Shown here piece after piece: positions 1-9,249 of a DNA stretch of 64,000 nucleotides; positions within the stretch are counted from its first letter, which is position 1, and each line of letters starts with the position of its first letter. Both the position numbers and the translations under genes were made by a program. This DNA is from Singulisphaera sp045290345. Its GTDB lineage: Bacteria; Planctomycetota; Planctomycetia; Isosphaerales; Isosphaeraceae. The notes under the pieces are model-generated. The model made no database searches. It was not told the origin of the DNA and was given only the letters and a program-made list of their open reading frames with translations. Location: positions 9,300,001 through 9,364,000 of the forward strand of contig NZ_CP155447.1 in NCBI RefSeq assembly GCF_045290345.1, given 5' to 3'.

Positions 1-579
1 GGAATGCCTCGGCTCCTCTCGGCCTCGAATGCTCCCACCGTCTTCGTAGAATCAAATGGACATACCCTGCGTTTTTTCGACGAGTCACCGACGCGTCTGA
101 AACAACTGCTGGAGGGCTACGGTTACCGAAGTTACCTCATCGAAGCCGGTCGGCTCTGCCCGGTTCAACCGGGGGACTTTCAACCGATCACATGCGTCGA
201 CTATCTGGCTCTGAAACGATTGAGTCCAGTCCTGAATGGTTGCCGTATAGACCGTCCACTCACGTACAAAGAGGTTGTGGTCCGCATCGTTCACTCGGCC
301 CATTCCGAGCACGACTCCGAGCGTCTCTATATCTCCCGGACTCTCACCAGTGCGGGCTCGGAGATACTCGCCTCGAGGCGAGTTCACGAGATCGTGGAGT
401 TGCTTCGGCGGGACAAGTGCCAGGACGTCCGGGAGGCTGCCGCGACAATCACGTTACCGACCGCTCGCCCGGATTGGTGGATTGGCTGCCATCGAGGGAT
501 CGAAGCCATCCGAAGGCCATTCTTTCGGAGCCGCGGTAGAGCCCACAAGCCTTCGAATGCGAGCACGCATCTCGGATGA
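1..579 (+). CDS. FkbM-like methyltransferase, C-terminal part (5' end outside window)
   Basis: The frame is open from base 1, so the true start lies upstream and only about 192 codons are visible. The first 70 residues read like the C-terminal end of FkbM-family SAM-dependent methyltransferases as found in planctomycete sugar clusters (short stretch VFVESNGHTL, then a conserved DYLAL block). The SAM-binding core would be off the left edge. The last 110 residues are Arg-rich and charged, and I do not recognise them. The gene is followed 155 bases later by an MBOAT acyltransferase, which fits sugar or polysaccharide modification. The family call is by eye and moderate; the substrate is unknown. 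Confidence 0.55.
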   Translation, partial: GMPRLLSASNAPTVFVESNGHTLRFFDESPTRLKQLLEGYGYRSYLIEAGRLCPVQPGDFQPITCVDYLALKRLSPVLNGCRIDRPLTYKEVVVRIVHSAHSEHDSERLYISRTLTSAGSEILASRRVHEIVELLRRDKCQDVREAAATITLPTARPDWWIGCHRGIEAIRRPFFRSRGRAHKPSNASTHLG

Positions 580-734
580 GCACCTCGTGATTTGGTAAAG
601 TTCAGTGAAGGGTCAGGGTCGGTCCTGCCGATTCGTTCGATTAGGATGCGCGAGATGCGCGGGCGTTGTCGAGCGTTCGGGCAAACGGCCGAGATCTCGA
701 CGAGACCAGGACTCCTCAAGGACGAGGATGAAGC

Positions 735-2150
735 ATGCTCTTTAATACGTTCCACTTCGCGTACTTCTTCGCGATCCTCCTGCCGCTCTACTGGATCCTT
801 CCACACAAGCCGCAGAACTACCTGATCCTGGCCGCGAGTTACTACTTTTACTCGTGCTGGGATCCGCGATTCGTCTCGTTGCTGCTCCTTTCGACGGTGA
901 TGGATTATGCCTGTGGACTGGCTGTCGATCGCATTGAGACACCAAGAAAACGTAAGCTGTTTGTCGCGATCAGCATGGTGCTAAACCTCGGCATGCTTGG
1001 TTATTTCAAATATTACAACTTCTTCGCAGAAAGCCTTCAGGCCGCCTTGGCACGAGGCGGAATTTCCGTTCCCTTGGCCCAGTTGAACGTGGTCTTGCCA
1101 ATTGGCATCTCGTTCTACACGTTCCAGTCGATGAGCTATGTCATCGACGTCTACAGGCGTGACATCAAGCCGACGAAAAACTTCGTCGAATTCGCGGCCT
1201 TCGTCTCGTTCTTCCCCCACTTGGTTGCCGGACCGATCATGCGTCCGACAACGCTTCTGCCCCAAATCGAGAAGCCTCGACGATTCAACCTCCAGCAGTT
1301 CTATCAGGGGATTTACCTGATTTTCTGGGGACTGACCAAGAAGGTGGTCGTCGCCGACAATCTCGCGGGGATCGTGAACGACCTGTTCAATCGGTGGGAA
1401 ACGATCGACGGCGGTCTGGCGATGATCGCGATCTACGCGTTCGCCTTCCAGATCTATTGCGACTTCTCGGGATACACCGATGCCGCGCGAGGAATCGCGA
1501 AGTGCCTCGGTATTGAGTTGGCCCTGAACTTCAACCTTCCCTACTTCGCCACCAGCCCGCAAGACTTCTGGAGCCGTTGGCATATCAGTCTTTCCACCTG
1601 GTTGCGTGACTATCTCTACATTCCTTTGGGAGGAAGCCGGGGGAGTCAGGTCAAGCTCTATCGCAACCTGATGCTGACGATGATTATCGGTGGTCTCTGG
1701 CATGGGGCGGCGTGGACGTTCATTCTCTGGGGCTTTTATCAAGGGGCCTTGCTCGTCGCTCATCGACTCGCACGACCGCTCCTGGATCGAGTCCATCCCA
1801 CCGAGTTGGTGGACCGCGCCTGCTGGAAGGCGTTGCGAATCTTCGTCACCTTCCACCTGGTCTGCTTCGGCTGGTTGATCTTCCGGGCCACTTCCATTGC
1901 CCAGGTCAAGGGAATGCTCGGAGCGATCGTCTTCAAAGCCGCCATCCCGGCATCGGCTTACATCCTCCCGGTCTCGGTCTGTATTCTCCCCCTCTTGCTC
2001 GTCCAGTTCGTCCAGTTCCTCTCGAAGGATCTTGATGTCGTCTTCCGCACGCCCTGGTACGTCCGTAGCGTCTTCTACACGGCGTGCTTCTATGCGTTCG
2101 TTCTGGGCGGCAATTTCGGTGGGAGCCAGTTCATTTACTTCCAGTTCTAA
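735..2150 (+). CDS. MBOAT-family O-acyltransferase (AlgI-like)
   Basis: A 471-residue polytopic membrane protein of the usual AlgI/DltB length. It would transfer an acyl (often acetyl) group across the membrane to an extracytoplasmic sugar polymer. The N-terminus (MLFNTFHFAYFF) and the blocks FWSRWHIS (His283) and GGLWHGAAW (His323) are the hallmark MBOAT regions; His323 is the expected catalytic histidine. About ten hydrophobic segments are visible. The ATG follows a GAGGATG stretch that can act as a ribosome binding site. Nineteen bases downstream begins a run of three SGNH-type proteins, the normal partners of AlgI (as AlgJ/AlgX are in alginate acetylation), so this is probably an exopolysaccharide O-acylation operon. 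The polymer is not known. Confidence 0.92.
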   Translation: MLFNTFHFAYFFAILLPLYWILPHKPQNYLILAASYYFYSCWDPRFVSLLLLSTVMDYACGLAVDRIETPRKRKLFVAISMVLNLGMLGYFKYYNFFAESLQAALARGGISVPLAQLNVVLPIGISFYTFQSMSYVIDVYRRDIKPTKNFVEFAAFVSFFPHLVAGPIMRPTTLLPQIEKPRRFNLQQFYQGIYLIFWGLTKKVVVADNLAGIVNDLFNRWETIDGGLAMIAIYAFAFQIYCDFSGYTDAARGIAKCLGIELALNFNLPYFATSPQDFWSRWHISLSTWLRDYLYIPLGGSRGSQVKLYRNLMLTMIIGGLWHGAAWTFILWGFYQGALLVAHRLARPLLDRVHPTELVDRACWKALRIFVTFHLVCFGWLIFRATSIAQVKGMLGAIVFKAAIPASAYILPVSVCILPLLLVQFVQFLSKDLDVVFRTPWYVRSVFYTACFYAFVLGGNFGGSQFIYFQF

Positions 2151-2169
2151 CCGGATCAAGAGGACCGCA

Positions 2170-3309
2170 ATGCGCTCGCTGTCTCTCCGCCAGCGCGGCT
2201 CGGCCCTCCCGGGCGGCCTGCTGGGAATGCTCCTGCTGTTGGGGGTGATCGAGTCCTATGTCGCGAGACATGATCTCGACTATACCCGGTCCGACTTCTG
2301 GGATTGGAAGTTGACCGGCAGAAATGCACAAGCAAAGACACAAGACTGCAATGTCCTCTGCTTCGGAACCAGCCGAATCCAGCAGTCGATCGTACCGAAG
2401 GTGATCGAGCACCAGAGTGGCCTGAAAACCTGGAATCTCGGGGTATGCTGGGGACAGGCTCCGGCAGCCTACTTCTTACTAAAACGAGCGCTCGATTCGG
2501 GCGCCAGGCCCACATCAATCCTCGTCGAATATCATCCGACGACGCTTCAAGCGGATCCCTGGACCGCGAAGGGGTTCTGGCCTGAATTGTTGAATCTCAA
2601 GGAATCGTTCGATCTCGCCTGGTCTGCTCGTGACGCGACGTTCTTCGGGGCGACGGTCCTCGCCCACAACGTCCCCTCGGTCAAGGATCGATCGCAGATC
2701 CAGACCATGGTGCTTGCGGCTTTGGCCGGCGAGAACGTCACTCATTGGACGTCCACACTCACGGCGATGCGAAATCGAAACGTCAACCGTGGCGCGTACA
2801 TCATGCCGGGTGTAGGAGGTTTCAAAGGCCAGGTTGGCGGACAGTATCAGGACGCCTTCTTCGGTAAGTCCTGGGCCTGCACGCCCGTAAACCAGTCTTA
2901 TATCCGGAGATTTCTCGAACTGGCAAGTTCGCGAAACATCCAGGTTTACTGGGTACTACCACCGTTCACGCCTGAGCTTCAAGCCAAGCGGGAGCAGGCG
3001 AATAATGTCGCCCTCTATACCGCTTTCGTGCGTCAATGGATGGCCGAATTTCCCAGCCTCACAGTGCTCGACGCGGAATACTCCCAGTTTGCCCCCAATG
3101 TCTTCTTCGACGCGGCCCACCTCGATCGACAAGGTGCATTGGCGCTCAGTGCGGCGGTCGGTGACCTGCTCCGAACCCTGCCCGAGCAGCCTCCAAAAGA
3201 TCGGTGGGTCACGCTCCCTGCTTATCAGGAGTGGAATCCGACATTCCGGGTGGAGGACATCCCTATGTCTCAGGCATACCTCCTGCAAATTGGGAAGATC
3301 CGGCGATGA
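2170..3309 (+). CDS. Membrane-anchored SGNH/AlgJ-like protein, copy 1
   Basis: A 379-residue protein with one N-terminal hydrophobic anchor (about residues 14-27) and an extracytoplasmic SGNH-like domain. The first block is FGTSR with Ser68; the last block is DAAH with Asp314 and His317, giving a plausible Ser/Asp/His triad. Such proteins accept the acyl group from the MBOAT partner and pass it to the polysaccharide. I chose ATG 2170, just after the MBOAT stop; the frame is open further upstream but that part overlaps the MBOAT gene. The end overlaps the next paralogue by ATGA. It lacks the Asp next to the Ser that copies 2 and 3 have (FGDS). Role inferred from context. Confidence 0.8.
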   Translation: MRSLSLRQRGSALPGGLLGMLLLLGVIESYVARHDLDYTRSDFWDWKLTGRNAQAKTQDCNVLCFGTSRIQQSIVPKVIEHQSGLKTWNLGVCWGQAPAAYFLLKRALDSGARPTSILVEYHPTTLQADPWTAKGFWPELLNLKESFDLAWSARDATFFGATVLAHNVPSVKDRSQIQTMVLAALAGENVTHWTSTLTAMRNRNVNRGAYIMPGVGGFKGQVGGQYQDAFFGKSWACTPVNQSYIRRFLELASSRNIQVYWVLPPFTPELQAKREQANNVALYTAFVRQWMAEFPSLTVLDAEYSQFAPNVFFDAAHLDRQGALALSAAVGDLLRTLPEQPPKDRWVTLPAYQEWNPTFRVEDIPMSQAYLLQIGKIRR

Positions 3310-4448
3310 GCTCGCCAAAGTGCTTTCGAATGCCTGGCTGCGTCCCTCGCGGGCTGATCGGGATGATCGGGATGATCATCATGGTCGAGTCTATCATCGC
3401 CTGTCATCATCTTGATTTTACTCGCTTCTATATTCATGACTGGAGGGCGATCGGCAAGACGGTTCGGTTGCGCTCTCCTGCTTGCTCGCTCCTTTGCTTT
3501 GGTGACAGTCTCGTGAAGTTCGGAGTGCTGCCGCGGGTAATCCAAGACCAGACTGAGGCAAAGGCGTATAACGTGTCGCTCTGCGGTGGGCAGGCTGCTT
3601 CCAGCTATTTCTTGCTCCGGCGGGCGATCGAAGCAGAGTCGAGACCATCCACCGTCCTGGTTGACTACGCTCCTCATCTGCTGATGGCCGGCCCGAGGCA
3701 CAACATGCGTCAGTGGCCTGAATTGTTGAGCCCATCCGAAGCGATCGAACTCGGATTGGCCGCCAAGCACGCGGGATTCTGTGCGGAGTTGGCCCTGCGT
3801 TGGATTTTTCCTTCCATGAAAGACCGGGACGAGGTCCGAGGCAATATCGTCGCCGCGTTCAGAGGCCGACCCGCATCCCGGCGCAACGATGTCATGGCCC
3901 ACGCGGAGGTCTGGGAGACGAACCTCGGGGCCGATGTCCATCCCGAACGCCCCTCATTCGATGGCGAGGTCGATTTGGCCGATCCTGGCTACTTTCCCCG
4001 GAACTGGTCCTGCCACAGAGTCAATGAATATTTCATACACCGCTTTCTTGAGCTAGCCACCGCGAATGGCGTCCAGGTCGTCTGGCTCTTGCCTCCCGTT
4101 GTCCCCAAGTTCCAATCGCGCCGAGACGAGTTAGGACTTGAAGCAAAGTATACGTCGTTTCTGAAGCCATTGGTGTCAAAGTATCCGAACCTGACGGTCC
4201 TGGATGCTCGCCATTCAGGATACGATTCCTCGCAATTCGTCGACCCGCTCCATCTGAGTCGACACGGTGCTCACGCGTTTAGTCGGGAGATCGCCGTCGC
4301 TCTGGCCTCACTCCGTGCGGATGCGTCCCCTTCGGATCGGTGGGCTCAGTTGCCCCACCTTCGTACGAGTCGAGCCGAGTCCCTCTCGACCGATCGTCTG
4401 GATTCCAGCGTCACTCTTCACGTGCCAATCAAAGGACATCGACAATGA
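3306..4448 (+). CDS. Membrane-anchored SGNH/AlgJ-like protein, copy 2
   Basis: A 380-residue paralogue of the preceding gene with the same layout: N-terminal membrane anchor (about residues 15-33), FGDS block with Ser68, central NEYFIHRFLELA segment and a DPLH block with Asp313 and His316. Ser68 falls at the identical residue number in all three copies, so the start at 3306 (ATGA overlap with copy 1) is well supported. It overlaps copy 3 in the same way, so the three are translationally coupled. The predicted role is extracytoplasmic O-acyl transfer or esterase activity on a surface polymer. The C-terminus is hydrophilic and diverges from the sister copies. Confidence 0.8.
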   Translation: MSSPKCFRMPGCVPRGLIGMIGMIIMVESIIACHHLDFTRFYIHDWRAIGKTVRLRSPACSLLCFGDSLVKFGVLPRVIQDQTEAKAYNVSLCGGQAASSYFLLRRAIEAESRPSTVLVDYAPHLLMAGPRHNMRQWPELLSPSEAIELGLAAKHAGFCAELALRWIFPSMKDRDEVRGNIVAAFRGRPASRRNDVMAHAEVWETNLGADVHPERPSFDGEVDLADPGYFPRNWSCHRVNEYFIHRFLELATANGVQVVWLLPPVVPKFQSRRDELGLEAKYTSFLKPLVSKYPNLTVLDARHSGYDSSQFVDPLHLSRHGAHAFSREIAVALASLRADASPSDRWAQLPHLRTSRAESLSTDRLDSSVTLHVPIKGHRQ

Positions 4449-5605
4449 ACGATGTGCCCCGGGATCACCGGCGTGGCTTAGTTCCTATTGGCTTGTTGGG
4501 GATGATCGTCCTGGTCACGACGATTGAACTTGGCGTGATGCGCGGCAACCTGGACTTCATGGACAACGTTGCCGTGAGTTGGAAGTACACGGGGAAGATC
4601 GTAAAGCGGAAGGCCAAGGGGAACTCAATCCTCTGCTTTGGCGATAGTATGCTGAAGTTTGGACTCTTGCCGCGAGTGCTCGCCGAAGGCACGGGCCAGA
4701 AGACGTATAGCCTTGCGGTACTGAGTGGATCGGCCCCGTCGAGCTACTACCTGCTCCGTCGGGCCCTGGACACAGGTGCTCGTCCCTCGGCGGTCATTGT
4801 CGATTTCGCGCGAGGGATCTTGGGGGACGGTCCCGCCTCGGAGACTCGGCCCTATCCTTGGGTCGAGCTTCTCAAGCCGAGAGAGGCTGCGGAACTGTGC
4901 TGGACGGCGAAGGATCCTAACCTAGTTGCGTCGATTGGACTTCGTTCGGTCTTACATTCCGTACGGCAGAGGCATGAAATCAGGGCCCACGTCATGGCCA
5001 TGCTGGGGGGAAAACCGACCGGCCAACGCGACGTGGCCCCAGCGCTCTGGCGGAATTGGAATACAAACGACGGGGGACAAGCCAATCCCAAAGTCGAACC
5101 CTTCGCCGATGTCGTCGTTCCCGAGAGTCATCCGATCAAGTCTGGCACGTGGCGTTGTCATCCGGTGAACGAAACGTACCTTCACCGATTCGTCGAGCTC
5201 GCCCAGAGCCACGGGATCAAGGTTTACTGGATGTTGACGCCGGTCACTCCCGGGACCTTCTCGCACTGGGTACATAGCGGCGATGAACAACTCTTTGTCG
5301 ACTACGTCCAACAGCAACAGGCCCGATTCCCCGGCCTGGTAGTTCTCGACGCTCGACAGTCGGGCTATGAACGGTCGGTGTTCGTCGATGGGGTACATCT
5401 CGATCGCGACGGTGCCGCCGCTCTCAGCGCCGGGGTTTCTCAGGCACTCCAGGTCTCGATATCGGAATCGAAATCGAAATCGGAACGAACCACGTGGATA
5501 AAGATTCCCGCATTTGATGATCAACTGCCACGGGTCGCGATTGAGGATGTCACGGAATCGCGATTGGCTTTGAAGTCAGTGCTGGAGCAGAGGAAACGGC
5601 GATGA
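4445..5605 (+). CDS. Membrane-anchored SGNH/AlgJ-like protein, copy 3
   Basis: The third intact paralogue, 386 residues. It has an N-terminal anchor (about residues 12-30), FGDS with Ser68, and DGVH with Asp315 and His318. It starts by ATGA overlap with copy 2, and its stop overlaps an ATG at 5602 that opens a decayed fourth copy. Near the C-terminus a short run of alternating Ser/Lys/Glu codons (about 5455-5485) is built from a repeated six-base unit. Function as for copies 1 and 2: probable acyl carrier/transferase working with the MBOAT protein at 735-2150. Whether the copies have different substrates cannot be judged from sequence. Confidence 0.8.
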   Translation: MNDVPRDHRRGLVPIGLLGMIVLVTTIELGVMRGNLDFMDNVAVSWKYTGKIVKRKAKGNSILCFGDSMLKFGLLPRVLAEGTGQKTYSLAVLSGSAPSSYYLLRRALDTGARPSAVIVDFARGILGDGPASETRPYPWVELLKPREAAELCWTAKDPNLVASIGLRSVLHSVRQRHEIRAHVMAMLGGKPTGQRDVAPALWRNWNTNDGGQANPKVEPFADVVVPESHPIKSGTWRCHPVNETYLHRFVELAQSHGIKVYWMLTPVTPGTFSHWVHSGDEQLFVDYVQQQQARFPGLVVLDARQSGYERSVFVDGVHLDRDGAAALSAGVSQALQVSISESKSKSERTTWIKIPAFDDQLPRVAIEDVTESRLALKSVLEQRKRR

Positions 5606-6243
5606 TCGCGTACGTTCCCTGCGCCCCACGACGCCGTGGGGTTTGATCGGGGTGATGTTTCTGAGCTTTGTGGTCGAACGTCTCGGCTTCATCACGACCC
5701 CGCCTTCCTCAGTCGGCACGGTGCGAACTGGCAATTCGCGGATCGAGACGTCGTGCGTCGCTCGCGTGCCTGCAATCTCCTCGGTTTCGGCGACAGCCAG
5801 TTGAAATATGGCGGTTCTCTTCCGCTATCAAGGCGCGGACGGGCCCCTCGGCGTATATTCGCCTCCGACTCCTGCGACATATGCCGTTTTCCGTCGGGTG
5901 ATGGAATCGGGAGCATGACCGGCGGGTGCCTTGATCGACTGGCCCCGGAAATCATGTCGGTAGGTCCGGTGTCGACGAGCCGGTCCTATTTGGCCATGCG
6001 CAGCATCGGAACCGCGATGGAGCGATCGCCATCATCGCGGCATTTGCCGACTTGCTCAATCGGTCTCGACAGGGTCATTTGCCGGATGGACGATGGATGA
6101 AGTTTCCGAGGGCCTGGTGGATTCCCGCCCAGGTGGAAGGTTCGGTTCCGTTTCGACTCGTGTTGAAGGAACTTGCGAAGACAATTCGGCAAACCCATTT
6201 TCAGTTGCGATGGTTCATGTCAGCGAAAACTGGGTTCTTATGA
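5602..6243 (+). pseudogene. Decayed fourth SGNH/AlgJ-like copy with internal deletion
   Basis: It opens with ATG at 5602 in the same ATGA overlap as the intact copies but stops after 14 codons. Homology continues in other frames: an anchor-like PWGLIGVMFLSFVVERLG in a second frame, the FGDSQLKYG block in a third (about 5786-5813), and TPATYAVFRRVMESGA followed by a stop and then ALIDW around 5870-5945. It then jumps to the far C-terminal block around 5960-6110 (HRNRDGAIAI and GRWMKFP), missing roughly 185 residues of the middle. The Asp of the C-terminal Asp-x-x-His pair is replaced by His. At least two frame changes, an in-frame stop and a deletion make it a clear remnant. Confidence 0.8.
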
Positions 6244-6321
6244 GCCGGGTCCAGCATTTCAATTGCAATTCGTTGATTTGAATTGTTTCATGGATGAATT
6301 CGGATGTGTTAAAAAAAGACA

Positions 6322-6337
6322 GGGAGCTTGCGCTCCC
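6322..6337. repeat. GGGAGC/GCTCCC palindrome, site 1
   Basis: Six-base arms GGGAGC and GCTCCC flank TTGC, preceded by GACA and an A7 run. The same core recurs at 40001-40016, 46913-46928 and 47006-47021. It lies between the end of the SGNH remnant and the convergent small gene at 6385, so it could also serve as a terminator. Confidence 0.6.
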
Positions 6338-6384
6338 CGTTTGCCTTTGCTTTTGTTTATGCCGGCCAAAGCGCACAAGGCGAG

Positions 6385-6675
6385 TTAGCCAGCTCGCAAT
6401 TTCTCGTCGGGGGCGATCTCACCAGCGATCGCCAGCCTACCGGACTCCGGCGCCAGTTCCTCGACCGTTTGCTGGAGATAGTCGACCTGCCGTTGGAGGC
6501 GGACGAGCTCTCGCACGACATGCTCCATGAGCGTGTTCGCCTCATCAGAGAGCAACTGCTCGGTGGGGCGAAGGCATCGGGAGAGATAGCTCTCGAACTT
6601 GTGCAGAATCGGCCGGCGAAGCGGCAAAGTGCTACGCCAGAGTGCCTTTGCGATTTTCTTCACGAGTCGTTTCAT
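6385..6675 (-). CDS. Small coiled-coil protein next to glycosyltransferase
   Basis: 96 residues, starting MKRLVKKIAKALWR. A basic amphipathic N-terminus is followed by a long heptad-like stretch (about residues 40-75, LMEHVVRELVRLQRQVDYLQ) that should form a coiled coil, and a short acidic tail. I chose ATG 6675 because AGGTGA sits six bases before it; the frame stays open nine codons further upstream. It lies 63 bases downstream of the double glycosyltransferase on the same strand, probably in one transcript. I do not recognise a family. A polysaccharide-machinery accessory or scaffold role is only a guess from position. Confidence 0.6.
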   Translation of the reverse strand: MKRLVKKIAKALWRSTLPLRRPILHKFESYLSRCLRPTEQLLSDEANTLMEHVVRELVRLQRQVDYLQQTVEELAPESGRLAIAGEIAPDEKLRAG

Positions 6676-6738
6676 GAATTCACCTGGATCAACGATTCCC
6701 AAGAGGAAGTGCGAGTTCAGCCCGCGCCGTCCGAGATT

Positions 6739-9249
6739 TCAGGCGATGATCGCCTTGCCGGAACGCCTCAGTCGCTTCTCGCGGAAGCTCTTTCCGGCCG
6801 CGGCGAGTTGCCTGTGGGAGCGTTCGATCGCCTCGACGTACTGTGCGGCCACGCGGGGCCATTCGTGATGCTCGACGCAATGCTTCCAGGCCGCTTCACC
6901 CAAGCGTTTCCGCTCAGTCTCATCGCTCGCGAGGTCGAAGAGCGAACGACGTAAGCCATCGATCCCTTCGGTTTCCCAGCGGACCTTGCGAACGACATCC
7001 GCAGGGTAATCCGAGAAGGTCGCCACATCGGTGACGATCGTTGGGACTCCGGCGGCCAGCATGTTGAGGAGTGCCCCAGAAGTCTCGCCGTTGGTCGGGG
7101 GCAGACGCAGGTTGATTCCCAGGTCTGTCACCGCGATCAAGTCGGTGAAATTATTCCAGGGTTGACGGCCAAGAAAACGGACGCGGTCGAGAAGTCCCAG
7201 GTCGGCGGCCTGGCGGCGGGCGATTCCGCCATCGGCATCCTCACCAACGAATAGGAACATCGCCTTCTCATTGGTCCTCGCGACCGCCTGGAAGGCGTCG
7301 AGCGCTTCGGGATTCATCTTATCGGGATGAATGAACCCGAAACTGGCCACGACGAGTGCATCCTGAGGAAGGTCGAACCGCGTGCGGATGGCCGCCTTTT
7401 CCTCGCTGGAAGGGCGCCTCGGCCAGATCCCGTGGGGAATGACCATCGTCCGCTCGGCATGCTCGGGTCGAGTGGCAGCCACCTGGGCCAGGCACCACGG
7501 CGAGTGAACAACAACGACGTTGGGGGTATCGAACATCCGGCGATTGAGATACCACCCTCGCTTGGCGCATTCTCTCGCCACGACTTCCCAATCCCAATCA
7601 ACGCTCTTGAGCATCGATCGGATCTCTTCCTCGTGCTCGGGATACCAGAGCAGAAGTTCGTTGCGGATGTATTCGCGTTCCATTCCCCGGGTGTGTCCGT
7701 AGTGGAGATGGAATCCGGCCAGGCAGAAGTCGTGGAGTGTGGCCACGCCCGGATGGCGGAGCATCGTCTCATACAGGTAACTATGATAGCGAGAGTTACC
7801 CATCTGATAGACGATCGCGTGATAGTCTTTTGTTCCGGCGTAGAGCCCGAAGACACGAGCGTCGATGCACTCGAAATCGTCGGACGCAAGTGCAACGTCG
7901 GGTCGGTAACCGATGTCGTGGAACAAATCGATCTTGTACGTTTTCTTCAGCTCATTGAGCAGGAAAACGGAATAATCAGAGATTCCCGACTTGCGCGGGG
8001 GAAGCGGAGAGAAGTAAGCGATTCGCGGTCGCTTCGCATGGGCCCGATCGATCCGGAGGCGGGGCAGCGCCCGTCGGCGTCCCAGGCCTTCCACAGCCTT
8101 GGCGGCCCGTTCGGCAGTCAAGTCCCAACTGAACTGGCGCGACTGAACCTCCGCGCGATCCCGAAGTGTCTGCGCGAACTCGGGATTCACCAGGATCCGC
8201 TCGAGTTTCTCGGCAATATCGCTCGCATCGCTGACGTTGGCCAGAAGGCCGGCGTCTCCGACGACCTCGATCTGCGACGAGTTGTTTCCCGCCACGACTG
8301 GCGCGCCACATTGCATGGCTTCCAGAAGCGGCAGTCCAAACCCTTCGTAGTACGAGGGGAGCACAAACGCGGAACAGCGCTGGTAAAGAATCCGCAACGT
8401 CTCGTCGCTGACTTCGTTCGTCCAGATGAGCGGCCCGTCGACACCGTGCGCCTTGGCGTACTCGCGAACTTCGGCGATCTCCCACTCACCCGAGGAGAAC
8501 GTCAGCACGAGCTGGTATTGCTCTTTGAGTCGTTCCTCCAGCCTGCCGAATGCGTCGATCAGGCCTCTCGTATTCTTTCGGTCAACCAGACCGCCGACGT
8601 TCAAGACGTACGGCTTGGTGATCCCAAGGCCCTGCAAGACGGCCTTTGTGGCCGCGGTCGGCGTTGGTGACGGATCCGGCACGAAGAATTTTCGGTCGCA
8701 GCCGGCGCCGATCGAAACGACTCTTTCGGCGGGAATATTCAGAGTCGAAAGAATATCTTGACGCGTTGCGTCAGAAATGGCGAGCAGTAGATCATACCCT
8801 CGCAGTACTTCCAGACTGCGATAGTAACGCATCAGGATCGGGTCGTATGCGTTCTCGACGGGGAAGAGGAACGGGATCAAGTCGTACACGACCGCGACCA
8901 TCTTCAGGCCGTTGAGTGGAGGAGCCGGTGGGCAATAGTTGTCCCACGGTTCGAACGGGCTGAGGACCAGGAGGAGATCGAGCCCATCCGGGTTGGTCCG
9001 TACGAGTCGGTCCATCCGCTGGGTGACCGTTCCACCTTCCGCCTCGGAAGCTTGGCCGATGATGCGGACCGTCGCGCCCTCTGCCTCAGGAATCCTCTCG
9101 TCCGAGAGCGATTCATAGACATAGAACACGTACTCGTGCCCGTCGTCCCTGGCCAGAAGTGACGACACCAGATTGATGCCGTAGCGACCGATGCCGCGGT
9201 GGCCGTGATGGGGGGACTGCACCCCGAGCATGTCGACGCCGATTCTCAC
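6739..9249 (-). CDS. Double-domain GT4 family glycosyltransferase
   Basis: 836 residues, about twice a normal GT4 enzyme: two GT-B units in one chain. Unit 1 (about residues 1-400) begins with RIGVDMLG and carries the EGFGLPLLEAM motif (Glu302 and Glu310, the E-x7-E pair). Unit 2 (about 415-820) begins with RIAYFSPLPPRKSGISDYS, a typical GT4 donor-domain start, and has GETSGALLNMLAAG in the equivalent place, where the second Glu position is not acidic. It should add sugars from nucleotide-activated donors to a polysaccharide or lipid-linked precursor. I chose GTG 9249 because AAGGAGGT lies eight bases upstream; an ATG 14 codons earlier is possible. Confidence 0.9.
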   Translation of the reverse strand: MRIGVDMLGVQSPHHGHRGIGRYGINLVSSLLARDDGHEYVFYVYESLSDERIPEAEGATVRIIGQASEAEGGTVTQRMDRLVRTNPDGLDLLLVLSPFEPWDNYCPPAPPLNGLKMVAVVYDLIPFLFPVENAYDPILMRYYRSLEVLRGYDLLLAISDATRQDILSTLNIPAERVVSIGAGCDRKFFVPDPSPTPTAATKAVLQGLGITKPYVLNVGGLVDRKNTRGLIDAFGRLEERLKEQYQLVLTFSSGEWEIAEVREYAKAHGVDGPLIWTNEVSDETLRILYQRCSAFVLPSYYEGFGLPLLEAMQCGAPVVAGNNSSQIEVVGDAGLLANVSDASDIAEKLERILVNPEFAQTLRDRAEVQSRQFSWDLTAERAAKAVEGLGRRRALPRLRIDRAHAKRPRIAYFSPLPPRKSGISDYSVFLLNELKKTYKIDLFHDIGYRPDVALASDDFECIDARVFGLYAGTKDYHAIVYQMGNSRYHSYLYETMLRHPGVATLHDFCLAGFHLHYGHTRGMEREYIRNELLLWYPEHEEEIRSMLKSVDWDWEVVARECAKRGWYLNRRMFDTPNVVVVHSPWCLAQVAATRPEHAERTMVIPHGIWPRRPSSEEKAAIRTRFDLPQDALVVASFGFIHPDKMNPEALDAFQAVARTNEKAMFLFVGEDADGGIARRQAADLGLLDRVRFLGRQPWNNFTDLIAVTDLGINLRLPPTNGETSGALLNMLAAGVPTIVTDVATFSDYPADVVRKVRWETEGIDGLRRSLFDLASDETERKRLGEAAWKHCVEHHEWPRVAAQYVEAIERSHRQLAAAGKSFREKRLRRSGKAIIA

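Noticed and set aside
981..2159. Long minus-strand open frame (392 codons) opposite the MBOAT gene
   Set aside because: It is charged low-complexity shadow coding of a high-GC gene; the plus strand has a clear MBOAT protein.
7327..8670. Plus-strand open frame of 447 codons opposite the glycosyltransferase
   Set aside because: Reverse-complement shadow of a clear GT4 gene.
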